From: Paenibacillus sp. FSL H7-0326
GTDB lineage: Bacteria > Bacillota > Bacilli > Paenibacillales > Paenibacillaceae
DNA length: 64,000 nt
Direction of reading: 5' to 3'
Assembly: GCF_001955535.1 (NCBI RefSeq)
Contig: NZ_MPVN01000003.1
Coordinates: 124,001-188,000, forward strand
Positions 1 through 7,603 of this stretch are shown piece by piece. Made by a program: the position numbers and the translations under genes. The stretch's first letter is position 1. Each line of letters opens with the position of its first letter. Under the pieces are notes generated by a model. The model saw only the letters and a program-made list of their open reading frames with translations, was not told the DNA's origin and searched no databases.

Positions 1-545
1 GAACTGCTCGGGTAATATTCAAACTCTTGTACAAAAGGAACACCGCGGCCTAGTTTAGACGCATGCTCACAGGATGAAGTTTTGTATCGGAATCCGAGAT
101 ATTCTACGGCTTCAAAAATAGCAGACATATAATGATGTGGCTCGACTTGAATTGAATCATGGTCTTTGGGATCAATAGCCATCTCAATATCAAGACCTGT
201 ACTCAGCCAAACCGGCTGACGATTATATGTTACCGGTGTTTCAAGCGGCAGTGGGAAGGAGAATGGAATCTCCAGCTGCTCGTTACTCTCAATCCGAAGG
301 TTCTTCGATACGTTGAATTTGGCAAGTGTATAGTTATATTCTACTTTCCGATCATCCTGTTCACGAATGTAGCGTGTCATCAGCTGAATATATATTTTCT
401 CGATTTCTTGTTCAACACTGCCACCTTTTATGCGAACCACACCTTTCACCGTTTCACCGGGTACATAAGATGTTTTTTCTAATAGCGTGTCAATTTCTGC
501 AGCCCCAATTCCGACTTTGGCCAGCATTTTATTAAAGAACGACAT
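1..545 (-). CDS. spo0M: Spo0M-like sporulation-control protein (3' end outside window)
   Basis: The minus-strand frame starts at ATG 545 and runs off the left edge after about 181 codons. The start is supported by a GCCTCCTT complement (AAGGAGGC) at 555-562. The N-terminus MSFFNKMLAKVGIGAAEIDT and the following beta-rich stretch with VRIKGG and YIQLMTRY are typical of Spo0M, an arrestin-like cytoplasmic protein of about 250 residues that influences sporulation in Bacillus. There is no signal peptide or membrane segment. The missing part is the C-terminal third. Family assignment rests on recognition of the N-terminal pattern, not on a search. Confidence 0.85.
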   Translation of the reverse strand, partial: MSFFNKMLAKVGIGAAEIDTLLEKTSYVPGETVKGVVRIKGGSVEQEIEKIYIQLMTRYIREQDDRKVEYNYTLAKFNVSKNLRIESNEQLEIPFSFPLPLETPVTYNRQPVWLSTGLDIEMAIDPKDHDSIQVEPHHYMSAIFEAVEYLGFRYKTSSCEHASKLGRGVPFVQEFEYYPSS

Positions 546-780
546 AGAATAAGCAGCCTCCTTATAAATTCATACATTACTCTTCCATATACGCAGCATA
601 AGTCAGACTAGTTTCGTTGAGATGGAATAAATTTATAATGAATCATTTTATTTTCGCTTTTTTTTAAGCTATACTGCTATAAGAGCCTGTTAACGAATAA
701 GGAGTATCGTGAAGGCTAGGAGAAGTCATACCTGTGATCTGCAAATGCTCACGGATGGCAGGAGTAACGGAGGAATTGTT

Positions 781-1125
781 ATGCAGCTAATAAATATAGC
801 CATGGTGCAGGAGCAGCTTGACCGGTACGCGAACGAAGATTTGTATCTTCATATGGAAATGACGATGGGTGCCTATGCAGCCCATAATGATAGCTCGAAG
901 CATCCAGCCGCAAATTTCATCAAGAACGTGCCGGTGAGATACAGCAAAGGAACCATTGTTGGTGATACCTACTATAGAGTTGGCTTGAAGACACAAGAAG
1001 GCTGGGTTTATACAGAAGGTTTGACGCATTGGGAAGAAAATGAAGAAGGACGCATTCTGCTGGCAGGCCATGACAAAGAAGGTCGATTGATCGTATCTTT
1101 GCTGCTCAGTAGAACGTTGTTTTAA
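781..1125 (+). CDS. yojF: YojF family protein (DUF1806)
   Basis: A 114-residue protein. I chose ATG 781 because GGAGG at 770-774 lies just ahead of it and because the resulting N-terminus lines up with YojF-type proteins; an in-frame start at 709 would add 24 unlikely residues. The motifs YRVGLKTQEGWVYTEGLT and GHDKEGRLIVSL are characteristic. The function is not known. In Bacillus it sits directly before the bacillithiol deacetylase gene, and the same order is kept here with only 15 bases between them, so co-translation and a link to bacillithiol metabolism are likely. Confidence 0.85.
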   Translation: MQLINIAMVQEQLDRYANEDLYLHMEMTMGAYAAHNDSSKHPAANFIKNVPVRYSKGTIVGDTYYRVGLKTQEGWVYTEGLTHWEENEEGRILLAGHDKEGRLIVSLLLSRTLF

Positions 1126-1140
1126 GGAAGTGGGGTTCTT

Positions 1141-1791
1141 ATGACGCAAAATATATTAGTAGTACTTCCGCATCCGGATGACGAATCTTTCGGAATGTCA
1201 GGAACACTGGCCAAATTTGCAAGCGAAGGAGCACAGGTTACATATGCCTGTCTTACTCTGGGCGAAATGGCGCGGAATATGGGGAATCCTCCAATAGCGA
1301 ACCGTGTCACGCTGCCCGAAATTCGCAAAGAAGAGCTGAAGCAATCCTGTAGAGCGATCGGAATTCAAGATTTACGGATGCTTGGCTTCCATGACAAAAC
1401 GATTGAGTTCGAAGACCGTGATCTGCTGGATGGAGCGATTTCTGCACTGATTGAAGAATTGAATCCTTCGATTGTATTTACATTTTATCCAGGCTACAGT
1501 GTACATCCAGATCATGATGCAACGGGTGCAGCGGTTGTCAGAGTAGTTGAAGCAATGGATCGGGAGCGAAGACCTGTTGTGCAATGCCTGGCGTTCTCGA
1601 ACGGTCACAAGGAAGCTATCGGTGAACCGGATGTATTCTATGACATTCAGAAATTTAAGCTCAATAAGGTACAGTCCATCGCAGCACACAGCTCACAGTT
1701 CCGTATCTTATCAGGTGAGTCGCTTCTCAAGGACAAGCAATTTGCAGAGCGGCTGATGACGGAATACTTCTGGACTTACCCACTAAAATAA
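1141..1791 (+). CDS. bshB2: Bacillithiol biosynthesis deacetylase BshB2
   Basis: A 216-residue PIG-L/LmbE-family zinc deacetylase. The metal and catalytic motif HPDDESFGMSG is at residues 11-21 and the second metal-ligand region SVHPDHDATG is near residue 120. The known role of the family member is removal of the acetyl group from N-acetylglucosaminyl-malate to give glucosaminyl-malate in bacillithiol synthesis; related enzymes can also act on bacillithiol conjugates. It follows yojF in the same operon and ends before a strong hairpin. Assignment as BshB2 rather than BshB1 rests mainly on the YojF neighbour. Confidence 0.85.
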   Translation: MTQNILVVLPHPDDESFGMSGTLAKFASEGAQVTYACLTLGEMARNMGNPPIANRVTLPEIRKEELKQSCRAIGIQDLRMLGFHDKTIEFEDRDLLDGAISALIEELNPSIVFTFYPGYSVHPDHDATGAAVVRVVEAMDRERRPVVQCLAFSNGHKEAIGEPDVFYDIQKFKLNKVQSIAAHSSQFRILSGESLLKDKQFAERLMTEYFWTYPLK

Positions 1792-1818
1792 CAGATGCAT
1801 TATACGGATAATAAAGAT

Positions 1819-1859
1819 AATAGCCAATCCCTTCGTTACAAGGGGTTGGCTATTTTTTT
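1819..1859. terminator. Terminator between bshB2 and hflX
   Basis: AATAGCCAA-TCCCTT pairs with AAGGGG-TTGGCTATT around a CGTTAC loop, followed on the plus strand by seven T. It closes the yojF-bshB2 operon and may also serve the convergent hflX, though the minus-strand T tract is poorer. Confidence 0.85.
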
Positions 1860-1865
1860 ATCTTC

Positions 1866-3137
1866 TTATTCTGCTTGCAGATGGCTCCATTTCTTCACTT
1901 CAACAGGCGAAGCCTCTATGGTCAGCTTCGTGCCATCCTCTTCATAATGAATCGTCTCGACATTCGCATGCTCATGGAAATAGGAGAGAAGATGTCCTTG
2001 GTCATATGGAATGTTTAGTGCCACTCGCTCATAATGCCCAAACAGCTGCTGCTTGATAGCAGCTTCCAGCTGATCCAGTCCTTGACCTGTTTTGGCCGAT
2101 ACAAAGACAGCTGGCTTCCGAACCTGGATCTCGTTCATTAATTCGCTGCTGAGATCGATTTTGTTATAAACATAGACAACCGGAATTTTATCGGCACCCA
2201 GCTCCTTCAACGTTTGATTGGTCACTTCAATCAGCTGCTCGGCATCGGGATTGCTCGCATCTACAACGTGCAGAAGCAGATCGGATTCAAGCACCTCTTC
2301 CAGTGTTGAACGAAAGGCTTTGACGAGATGATGCGGAAGCTTGCTTACAAATCCAACCGTATCGGTCAGCAGAAATCTCTTTCGATCCGGGAGCGAGATT
2401 TGTCTGACCGAGGTCTGCAAGGTGGCAAAGAGCATATCCTTGGCCAGTACAGCCTTCTCATTTGCAGCATCGTATCTATCAAGCATGGCATTCATGAGAC
2501 TGGACTTGCCTGTATTCGTATAGCCGACCAGACTCACTACCGGCATTTCGGTCTTTTGGCGTCGTCTGCGCTGGGTTTGACGCTGGGATACGAGCAGCTC
2601 CAGTTCACGGTTCAGCTCTGTAATCTTCTCTTCAATCCGTCTTTGGCTTAGCTCCAGCTTGGTTTCTCCTGAGCCTCTGTTCTTGGTACCGACCCCGCCG
2701 CGTTGTCTCCCTGAGGAAGAACTGATTCCAGACAATCTAGGTAGTACGTATTGAAGTCTTGCCAGCTCTACCTGGAGCTGGGATTCTCTTGATCTTGCAC
2801 GCTCCGCAAAAATATTCAGGATCAGTGTTGTCCGGTCCAGGACAGCGGCATCCAGTTTCTTCTCGAGGTTACGAACCTGAGAAGGAGAGAGTTCATCATT
2901 AAAGATCACAATGGTAGTCTCCAGCATCTTCAGCAGATTAGAGAGCTCCTCAATCTTCCCGCTGCCTATATAGTGTGCTGGGTGAATACGTTCTGCCTTT
3001 TGTGTGAGCACGGCTGCGAGCTCAATGTCGCAGGCGTTGGCGAGATTGCCAAGCTCCTCCATGGAGTGTTCAAAATCCTCTTGGCTGTTCATTTGTAGTC
3101 CTACAATTACTGCTTTATCTTTAAATGGTTGTGTCAT
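1866..3137 (-). CDS. hflX: Ribosome-splitting GTPase HflX
   Basis: A 423-residue HflX-family GTPase. The N-terminal HflX domain carries HYIGSGKIEEL and DELSPSQVRNLE; a glycine-rich linker SSSGRQRGGVGTKNRGSGE and a coiled coil follow. The G domain has P-loop GYTNTGKSS near residue 205, switch II DTVGFVSKLP, and the NKID base-specificity motif. HflX binds 50S subunits and splits stalled 70S ribosomes. ATG 3137 follows AAGGAGG (complement 3146-3152). The gene is preceded by a leader of about 450 bases with a short open reading frame and a terminator ending about 20 bases before its ribosome site, so it is probably controlled by attenuation, as described for the antibiotic-induced HflXr of Listeria. 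Confidence 0.93.
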   Translation of the reverse strand: MTQPFKDKAVIVGLQMNSQEDFEHSMEELGNLANACDIELAAVLTQKAERIHPAHYIGSGKIEELSNLLKMLETTIVIFNDELSPSQVRNLEKKLDAAVLDRTTLILNIFAERARSRESQLQVELARLQYVLPRLSGISSSSGRQRGGVGTKNRGSGETKLELSQRRIEEKITELNRELELLVSQRQTQRRRRQKTEMPVVSLVGYTNTGKSSLMNAMLDRYDAANEKAVLAKDMLFATLQTSVRQISLPDRKRFLLTDTVGFVSKLPHHLVKAFRSTLEEVLESDLLLHVVDASNPDAEQLIEVTNQTLKELGADKIPVVYVYNKIDLSSELMNEIQVRKPAVFVSAKTGQGLDQLEAAIKQQLFGHYERVALNIPYDQGHLLSYFHEHANVETIHYEEDGTKLTIEASPVEVKKWSHLQAE

Positions 3138-3171
3138 ACCATCGTCCTCCTTATGATTACACCTGAAATAT

Positions 3172-3203
3172 AAAAAAACACAGGCTAAACCTTCTGCCTG
3201 TGT
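3172..3203 (-). terminator. Attenuator terminator just before hflX
   Basis: On the minus strand ACACAGGC (3203-3196) and GCCTGTGT (3185-3178) form a perfect 8-bp stem with a 10-base loop, followed by seven U. It ends about 20 bases before the hflX ribosome site, so read-through would be needed for expression. Confidence 0.85.
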
Positions 3204-3401
3204 ACAGGTTCAAGAGAACTCGGAGTTACTACGGGAGTACAGCCCGGTAAGGGACTAGATCTGTGAACAAGCATTAAACATCTGAAATAGCCAGTGCTTA
3301 ACTGCGATTTCCACAGCATCCTATACCGCATGGGTCCTAAAATCACACCGCACGCACAATAGGCATGGTTACATGGTTAAGGACACACCCGTTTATTTGT
3401 A

Positions 3402-3438
3402 TAACAAAAGAGGCCAGGGATCTCACTCCTGTCCTCTT
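3402..3438 (-). terminator. Second, upstream terminator-like hairpin in the hflX leader
   Basis: Minus-strand AAGAGGACAGG (3438-3428) pairs with CCTGGCCTCTT (3418-3408) with one A-G mismatch and a 9-base loop, followed by TTTGTTAT. It could be a first attenuation site. Confidence 0.55.
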
Positions 3439-3523
3439 CGTCTATCTTCTGTGAAATACCAGCATATGGATAGATCGAATCCGAGTTCTCTGCCTTACAC
3501 ATAAGTGCAGAGTCTTTGCCTAT

Positions 3524-3568
3524 TTAGTTAAGGGCAAAAGAAAATCTAACTCGAATCCAATTAATCAT
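3524..3568 (-). CDS. hflX leader peptide, MINWIRVRFSFALN
   Basis: A 14-codon open reading frame too short for automatic calling, with ATG at 3568-3566, a strong CGGAGGG ribosome site 9 bases upstream (complement near 3578-3584), and stop TAA at 3524-3526. The peptide has Arg-Val-Arg at residues 6-8. The ErmD leader peptide MTHSMRLRFPTLNQ has Arg-Leu-Arg at the same positions, is the same length and shares the following Phe; that Arg-x-Arg motif is known to stall ribosomes carrying a macrolide. Codons 4-8 overlap the segment that can pair with 3477-3487, so a stalled ribosome would block that helix. Resemblance is by eye. Confidence 0.7.
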   Translation of the reverse strand: MINWIRVRFSFALN

Positions 3569-3600
3569 AGCGGTATCCCTCCGTTCCTAAAGTTAACGCT

Positions 3601-3629
3601 ATCTTAGCATAGCTCTATACATAATTCAA
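3601..3629 (-). promoter_or_regulatory. Sigma-A promoter for the hflX leader
   Basis: On the minus strand a -35 TTGAAT (3629-3624) and a -10 TAAGAT (3606-3601) are separated by exactly 17 bases. The inferred start near 3594 gives only about 10 bases before the leader-peptide ribosome site. Confidence 0.7.
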
Positions 3630-3734
3630 TGGGCATGCATTGACTATAACTGTTTTCTACCCGTTAAGCGGTGGATCTGTCCTTGAACCTGGGCTGACTG
3701 CATACACTTACATGAAGAGGAGCGTGATGATGAG

Positions 3735-4082
3735 ATGATGGATCAAATGGAGCGTTATTTTGAGCTGAAGAAGCTGAAGAAAGAAATAGATGACGAGCTG
3801 TCAAGCCTGCGCCTGGAGATGATTGGTCATCTTACAGCAGAGAATGCGGTCCGTATGGAGCATGGAGAATATGAAGCCAGAATCGTTGTCCAGAACAGGA
3901 AGGAATATGATGACGAGCTGCTGTATAAAGCATTGCCGGATCCAGAGGTGTGGAAGCTCCTGTCGAAGGCGGATAGTGGAAAAATAGCAAGCCTGATTAA
4001 ACTGGGAGTCCTCTCCGAGGAAGGGATCTCGCATACGTATGAGACACGAAGAACAGAGCTGCTTATTGTGAACAGAAAATAG
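3735..4082 (+). CDS. Small hypothetical protein, 115 residues
   Basis: I do not recognise this protein. It begins MMDQMERYFELKKLKKEIDD, a charged, probably coiled-coil helix, followed by a beta-like stretch EYEARIVVQNRKEYDDELLY and a C-terminal half that includes KADSGKIASLIKLGVL. There is no signal peptide or membrane segment. A GAGGAG ribosome site at 3716-3721 is slightly far from ATG 3735; the second ATG at 3738 is equally possible. It is a free-standing gene upstream of ypsA, same strand, 84 bases away. Codon use looks like its neighbours, so I consider it real. Confidence 0.7.
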   Translation: MMDQMERYFELKKLKKEIDDELSSLRLEMIGHLTAENAVRMEHGEYEARIVVQNRKEYDDELLYKALPDPEVWKLLSKADSGKIASLIKLGVLSEEGISHTYETRRTELLIVNRK

Positions 4083-4166
4083 CGGGAGTTATTATGAAAT
4101 GGATTCATGTATGTTAGGATATATAGAAGCACATGACATTGAAGGGCGGTATGACAAAGACAGGCT

Positions 4167-4757
4167 ATGAAAAACGTGTTAGTTACTGGATACCGGGCCA
4201 ATGAGCTCGGCATCTTCAATCAGAAGCACCCTGGTATTCCTTATATTAAGCAAGCAATCCGATCCAAGCTGATTACGCTCATTGAAGAAGGAGCCGAGTG
4301 GATTATCACCCCAGGTCAATATGGTGTAGATTTGTGGGCATGCGAGGTGGTCAATGAACTTAAGAAAGAATACCCGCAGCTGAAGCTGTCCATTATATCT
4401 GCATTTATGAATCCGGAAGAAAAATGGTCTGACGACAAGAAGGAATATTACGAAGAAATTATAAGAAATGTCGATTATTATGGTATTGTCAGCAAGCAGC
4501 CCTATGCGGGTCCATGGCAGTTTGCGGCGAGAGACGAGCTTCTCTTTCGTAAGACAGATCATATTCTACTGGTTTATGATGAAGATAACGGTCCCGGCAG
4601 TCCGCGTTATATTAAAGAAAAAGCGCTTAAAAAGCATCAAGAGGACGGCTACGGAATGACTCTGATCTACTCGGAGGATATTCAGAATATGGCAGACGAA
4701 ATGAGTGCTTCTATAATGCTCGAGGATAGACAGGGCGAGGATGACGAGTGGATGTGA
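4167..4757 (+). CDS. ypsA: YpsA family protein (DUF1273, SLOG fold)
   Basis: A 196-residue protein of the YpsA/DUF1273 family. Recognisable features are the start MKNVLVTGYRANELGIF, the segment EEGAEWIITPGQYGVDLWA, and the acidic DILL-like VYDEDNGPGSPRYI. The family adopts a Rossmann-like SLOG fold thought to bind nucleotide-type ligands; in Bacillus and Staphylococcus YpsA has been linked to cell division (with GpsB), but its biochemistry is unsettled. Length is close to the family norm of about 180 residues, with a short acidic C-terminal tail extra. Ribosome site is weak. Confidence 0.85.
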   Translation: MKNVLVTGYRANELGIFNQKHPGIPYIKQAIRSKLITLIEEGAEWIITPGQYGVDLWACEVVNELKKEYPQLKLSIISAFMNPEEKWSDDKKEYYEEIIRNVDYYGIVSKQPYAGPWQFAARDELLFRKTDHILLVYDEDNGPGSPRYIKEKALKKHQEDGYGMTLIYSEDIQNMADEMSASIMLEDRQGEDDEWM

Positions 4758-4791
4758 ATTTACAATTTTGCAATCAAAGAACACTCCTTCA

Positions 4792-4821
4792 TTGACACTG
4801 ATAATCATTATCGTTTACTAT
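4792..4821 (+). promoter_or_regulatory. Fur-type operator inside a sigma-A promoter
   Basis: TTGACA (4792-4797) and TACTAT (4816-4821) form a promoter with an 18-base spacer. Between them TGATAAT-C-ATTATCG (4799-4813) matches the Fur-family 7-1-7 consensus with only the last base off. Iron-replete repression of the downstream heme monooxygenase is the natural reading; PerR or Zur boxes are related in sequence. Confidence 0.8.
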
Positions 4822-4857
4822 ATTTTTATACTTGTCTATGATATGGAGGATGTTCAC

Positions 4858-5184
4858 ATGCTGATTCAAATAAGAGCAATTACCGTTAAAGAAGGCTACA
4901 GCGATGCTGTCGTTGAGCGTTTCGGCCAGCCTGGCGGTCCGATGACTGAAATTCCTGGATTTATTGACCGTACTGTGATGGTGAAGAAAAATCGCAAGAA
5001 GGACGAAGAAGTAGAAGAGGTTGTCGTGATGATCCGCTGGGAATCTGAAGATGCCTGGAAGGCTTGGGAGAAGAGCCCCGCTCATATTGCAGGACATCGG
5101 AACAGCCGGAATCAAGAGAAACCGGATTATCTGCTGGAGACGAAAGTATCCATGTACGAGGTGAAGGCGACGGTTGCTGAATAA
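4858..5184 (+). CDS. Heme-degrading monooxygenase (HmoA/IsdG-like, ABM domain)
   Basis: A 108-residue antibiotic-biosynthesis-monooxygenase (ABM) fold protein. I chose ATG 4858 because GGAGG sits 7-11 bases upstream; the longer frame from 4741 overlaps ypsA. Features are the leading strand MLIQIRAITVKEGY, PGFIDRTVMVKK, and MIRWESEDAWKAWEKSPAHI, where the His-containing SPAHI segment is the usual heme-ligand region of Bacillus HmoA/HmoB and IsdG proteins. Such enzymes open heme in the cytoplasm to release iron. The Fur box in its promoter supports a role in iron acquisition. Whether it is HmoA or HmoB cannot be told here. Confidence 0.82.
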   Translation: MLIQIRAITVKEGYSDAVVERFGQPGGPMTEIPGFIDRTVMVKKNRKKDEEVEEVVVMIRWESEDAWKAWEKSPAHIAGHRNSRNQEKPDYLLETKVSMYEVKATVAE

Positions 5185-5258
5185 CTACCTCTCTATTAAT
5201 ATGTTAATATCAACCACTGTCGTTGAATGACGATGAATAATGAATAATAAGCCATAGG

Positions 5259-5296
5259 AGAACTCATTCAGTCTAAGGATTGATCGGGTTCTTTTT
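5259..5296 (+). terminator. Terminator after the heme monooxygenase gene
   Basis: AGAACTC (5259-5265) pairs with GGGTTCT (5286-5292) and is followed by TTTTT. The loop is about 20 bases. It precedes the pectinesterase ribosome site closely, so partial read-through is possible. Confidence 0.5.
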
Positions 5297-5316
5297 GCTA
5301 AAGGAGGGCTAATCAA

Positions 5317-6333
5317 GTGATTGAAATAACGGTATCACAAGATGGCACGGCTGACTTTACTTCAATTCAGGAAGCGATGGATCAAATCCCCAATCTTAGA
5401 GCCGGGAGCTCTGAGCGCTGTACCATATATATAAGAGCAGGTACATATCAAGAGAAGATTCATCTAAGCCATCCAGGGATTCATCTTGTAGGCGAGGATG
5501 CGGAAGAGACCATCATTACATACGGAGATTATGCACGCAAGTTATTTTCGGACGGCAGTCCGTATCACACGTTTAATACATATACCCTCTTAATTTCCAG
5601 TGACGATGTAACGGTCAGTCATCTGACCATAGAAAACAGTGCAGGAAATGGGGAGTCGATTGGTCAAGCCATCGCGGCCTATGTGGATGGTGATCGGGTA
5701 TCTTTTTACCATTGTCGATTGCTTGGACATCAGGACACTCTATTTACGGGGCCGCTTCCGGAACAGCCGATCGATCGAGGCAGCTTTGGAGGTCCGCGTG
5801 ACATTTTCCCTAGACGCCCTGTGCGTCAATATTATGAGTCCTGTTATATCGAAGGAGATGTTGATTTTATTTTTGGTACGGCGACGGCGGTATTTGTAGA
5901 ATGCGAGGTGTTCTCCAAGCGCAGAAATGTAAATGGAGACGGAATTATAGACAGTACAGCCCCAGGATATATAACTGCTGCATCGACGGCGAGAGACGTG
6001 AATTTCGGGTATGTGTTCTGGAACTGCACCTTAACGGGTAATGCAGAGCCGAAGTCAGTGTATTTAGGCAGACCATGGCGTGAATATGCCAAAACCGCAT
6101 TTATAAACTGCGAACTCGGGCAGCATATTCACACCGCAGGCTGGCACAATTGGGGGAAGCGGGAGCGAGAGCAGACGGTAGGCTATGTGGAGTATGACAG
6201 TCATGGTCCTGGCGCTGAAGGTGAGAGAGTCGAGTGGGCTAAGGGAATTGAGCCAGCGCAGCTTCATACCTATTCACCGGCTGTGGTCCTACAGGGGAAT
6301 GACGGTTGGAATCCGACTCTGAAGAAGAGTTGA
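5317..6333 (+). CDS. Pectinesterase (CE8), no signal peptide
   Basis: A 338-residue carbohydrate esterase family 8 protein starting at GTG 5317, six bases after AAGGAGGG. The right-handed beta-helix motifs are present in order: GHQDTLFTG (contains the catalytic Asp of the QD motif), DFIFGTATAVF (second Asp), and LGRPWREYA (Arg/Trp substrate site). It removes methyl esters from galacturonans. No secretion signal is visible, so it would act in the cytoplasm on imported methylated oligogalacturonides rather than on polymeric pectin. No uronate pathway genes lie next to it. Confidence 0.92.
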   Translation: MIEITVSQDGTADFTSIQEAMDQIPNLRAGSSERCTIYIRAGTYQEKIHLSHPGIHLVGEDAEETIITYGDYARKLFSDGSPYHTFNTYTLLISSDDVTVSHLTIENSAGNGESIGQAIAAYVDGDRVSFYHCRLLGHQDTLFTGPLPEQPIDRGSFGGPRDIFPRRPVRQYYESCYIEGDVDFIFGTATAVFVECEVFSKRRNVNGDGIIDSTAPGYITAASTARDVNFGYVFWNCTLTGNAEPKSVYLGRPWREYAKTAFINCELGQHIHTAGWHNWGKREREQTVGYVEYDSHGPGAEGERVEWAKGIEPAQLHTYSPAVVLQGNDGWNPTLKKS

Positions 6334-6443
6334 AATACCTAGCGGCAGCAGAAAATTCTACTTTTGTACATCCCCATATCCTGTTAAGATGAATTCAGAT
6401 TACGAGATGATTGCTAATAAAAACAGGAGTGTGACAGATACGG

Positions 6444-6899
6444 ATGGAGATTAGAATTGACGATTTAAGCGGTGTGGAGATTCAACATTTGATAAGACAT
6501 CATATAGCAAGCATGCTCGATCATTCTCCTCCTGAAAGCGTACATGCGCTGGATCTGAACGGCTTGAAGCAGCCTGAGGTCACGTTCTGGAGTGTATGGG
6601 AAGACGGTGAACTGCTGGGGTGCGGAGCTCTTAAGGAACTCGATTCTGAACATGGTGAAGTAAAGTCCATGCGAACCGCTGATGGGCATCTGCGAAAGGG
6701 TGTCGCCAGGCTGATGCTGAATCACATTATAACCGAGGCGAAGAATCGTGGATACGGAAGACTTTCACTGGAAACAGGATCGACGGATGATTTTATCCCC
6801 GCAAGGATCATGTATGAACAATGCGGCTTTGAGTACTGCCCTCCGTTTGCGGATTACATAGAAGATCCATATAGTGTCTTCATGACGAAAGTGTTATAA
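6444..6899 (+). CDS. GNAT family N-acetyltransferase
   Basis: A 151-residue single-domain acetyltransferase. The acetyl-CoA binding region reads MRTADGHLRKGVARLMLNHI (R/Q-x-x-G-x-G/A type) around residues 75-95, and the C-terminal YEQCGFEYCPPFADY is typical of motif B. The substrate is unknown. The protein resembles the YsnE-like group, whose members often have the pattern GCGALKEL followed by GEVKSMRT. It stands alone, with an ordinary GGAG ribosome site a dozen bases upstream. Confidence 0.88.
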   Translation: MEIRIDDLSGVEIQHLIRHHIASMLDHSPPESVHALDLNGLKQPEVTFWSVWEDGELLGCGALKELDSEHGEVKSMRTADGHLRKGVARLMLNHIITEAKNRGYGRLSLETGSTDDFIPARIMYEQCGFEYCPPFADYIEDPYSVFMTKVL

Positions 6900-6958
6900 C
6901 GTAAGCTGTGCGGAATTTTCAATAGCTGGATTGGACTTTCTTGAATATGTAAACTACC

Positions 6959-6997
6959 AAAAAGCAAGGATAATGCTCCCTTGCTTTTTTATTTTTT
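6959..6997. terminator. Terminator between GNAT gene and psiE
   Basis: AAGCAAGG and CCTTGCTT form an 8-bp stem around a short loop, followed on the plus strand by TTTTATTTTTTT and preceded by an A-rich run, so it can act for both convergent genes. Confidence 0.8.
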
Positions 6998-7021
6998 TGA
7001 TAAATGTGCAGCTTACTGATA

Positions 7022-7429
7022 TTAATTCGCATCTAAATTCCTCGTATTTGCTATAAAGAGGGTAATCACAAGAACAAGAATAGAGAGACAATACGTAAAG
7101 GTATCGATTGGATCTTCATGGTTAATAATGATAAGCCGAATAATGGCAGTGATACCGATATAGATGAAGTACCTCAGAGGGAAGTGGTAATTATGCGTAA
7201 AGTATTTCACAATAAGAGATAGAAACTCAAAATATAGAAAATAAACCAATATTCCTTCGGTAAGATAGTAGTAGGAGGTTGGCTCGCTTTGAATCAATAA
7301 GCTGTCAAGAATGACCATCGTTTTACGGACAAGAAACATAGACAGGATAATTGCAAGCAGTAAGAGCATGACGTTTAACAGCTGTTGTAAATACTTGGCG
7401 ATGAAGGATTCCCTTTTGGCTTCTTTCAC
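7022..7429 (-). CDS. psiE: PsiE family membrane protein
   Basis: A small, four-helix membrane protein of the phosphate-starvation-inducible PsiE family. I chose GTG 7429 because AGGAG (complement 7438-7442) is 8 bases upstream; the ATG at 7459 has no ribosome site. Predicted membrane spans are near [48 protein letters not shown] and [16 protein letters not shown]. The motif [11 protein letters not shown] and the [20 protein letters not shown] segment are family hallmarks. The molecular function of PsiE is not known. It is a single-gene unit converging on the GNAT gene. Confidence 0.82.
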   Translation of the reverse strand: MKEAKRESFIAKYLQQLLNVMLLLLAIILSMFLVRKTMVILDSLLIQSEPTSYYYLTEGILVYFLYFEFLSLIVKYFTHNYHFPLRYFIYIGITAIIRLIIINHEDPIDTFTYCLSILVLVITLFIANTRNLDAN

Positions 7430-7603
7430 TTCAATCACTCCTAACCTCGAACAAGGCATATAGCTTGTATAGCTTCATATGAATCAATAACTAGTTTATG
7501 CATATCAGTCCAATTACAGAAGTAACTTCTCTCTACGAATCGACTGGAAGTGTCCAAGCATAAGTCAGTACAAAATCATAGAATGGGAGTGGAGGTGATC
7601 AAT

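Larger units (their letters stand above)
3138..3594 (-). promoter_or_regulatory. Long hflX leader, candidate antibiotic-responsive attenuator
   Basis: About 450 bases lie between the inferred start of transcription (near 3594) and hflX. The leader contains a 14-codon open reading frame (3524-3568), a segment inside that frame (3548-3558) able to form an 11-bp helix (two G-U pairs) with 3477-3487, a terminator-like hairpin at 3403-3438, and a perfect 8-bp hairpin with U-run at 3172-3203 just before the hflX ribosome site. This layout is that of ribosome-mediated attenuation. I did not find a clear antiterminator helix by eye. No T-box consensus is present. Confidence 0.7.

Noticed and set aside
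3180..3590. T-box or amino-acid riboswitch upstream of hflX
   Set aside because: No T-box AGGGUGGNACCGCG-type segment and no aminoacyl-related gene downstream; the leader-peptide attenuator explains the layout better.
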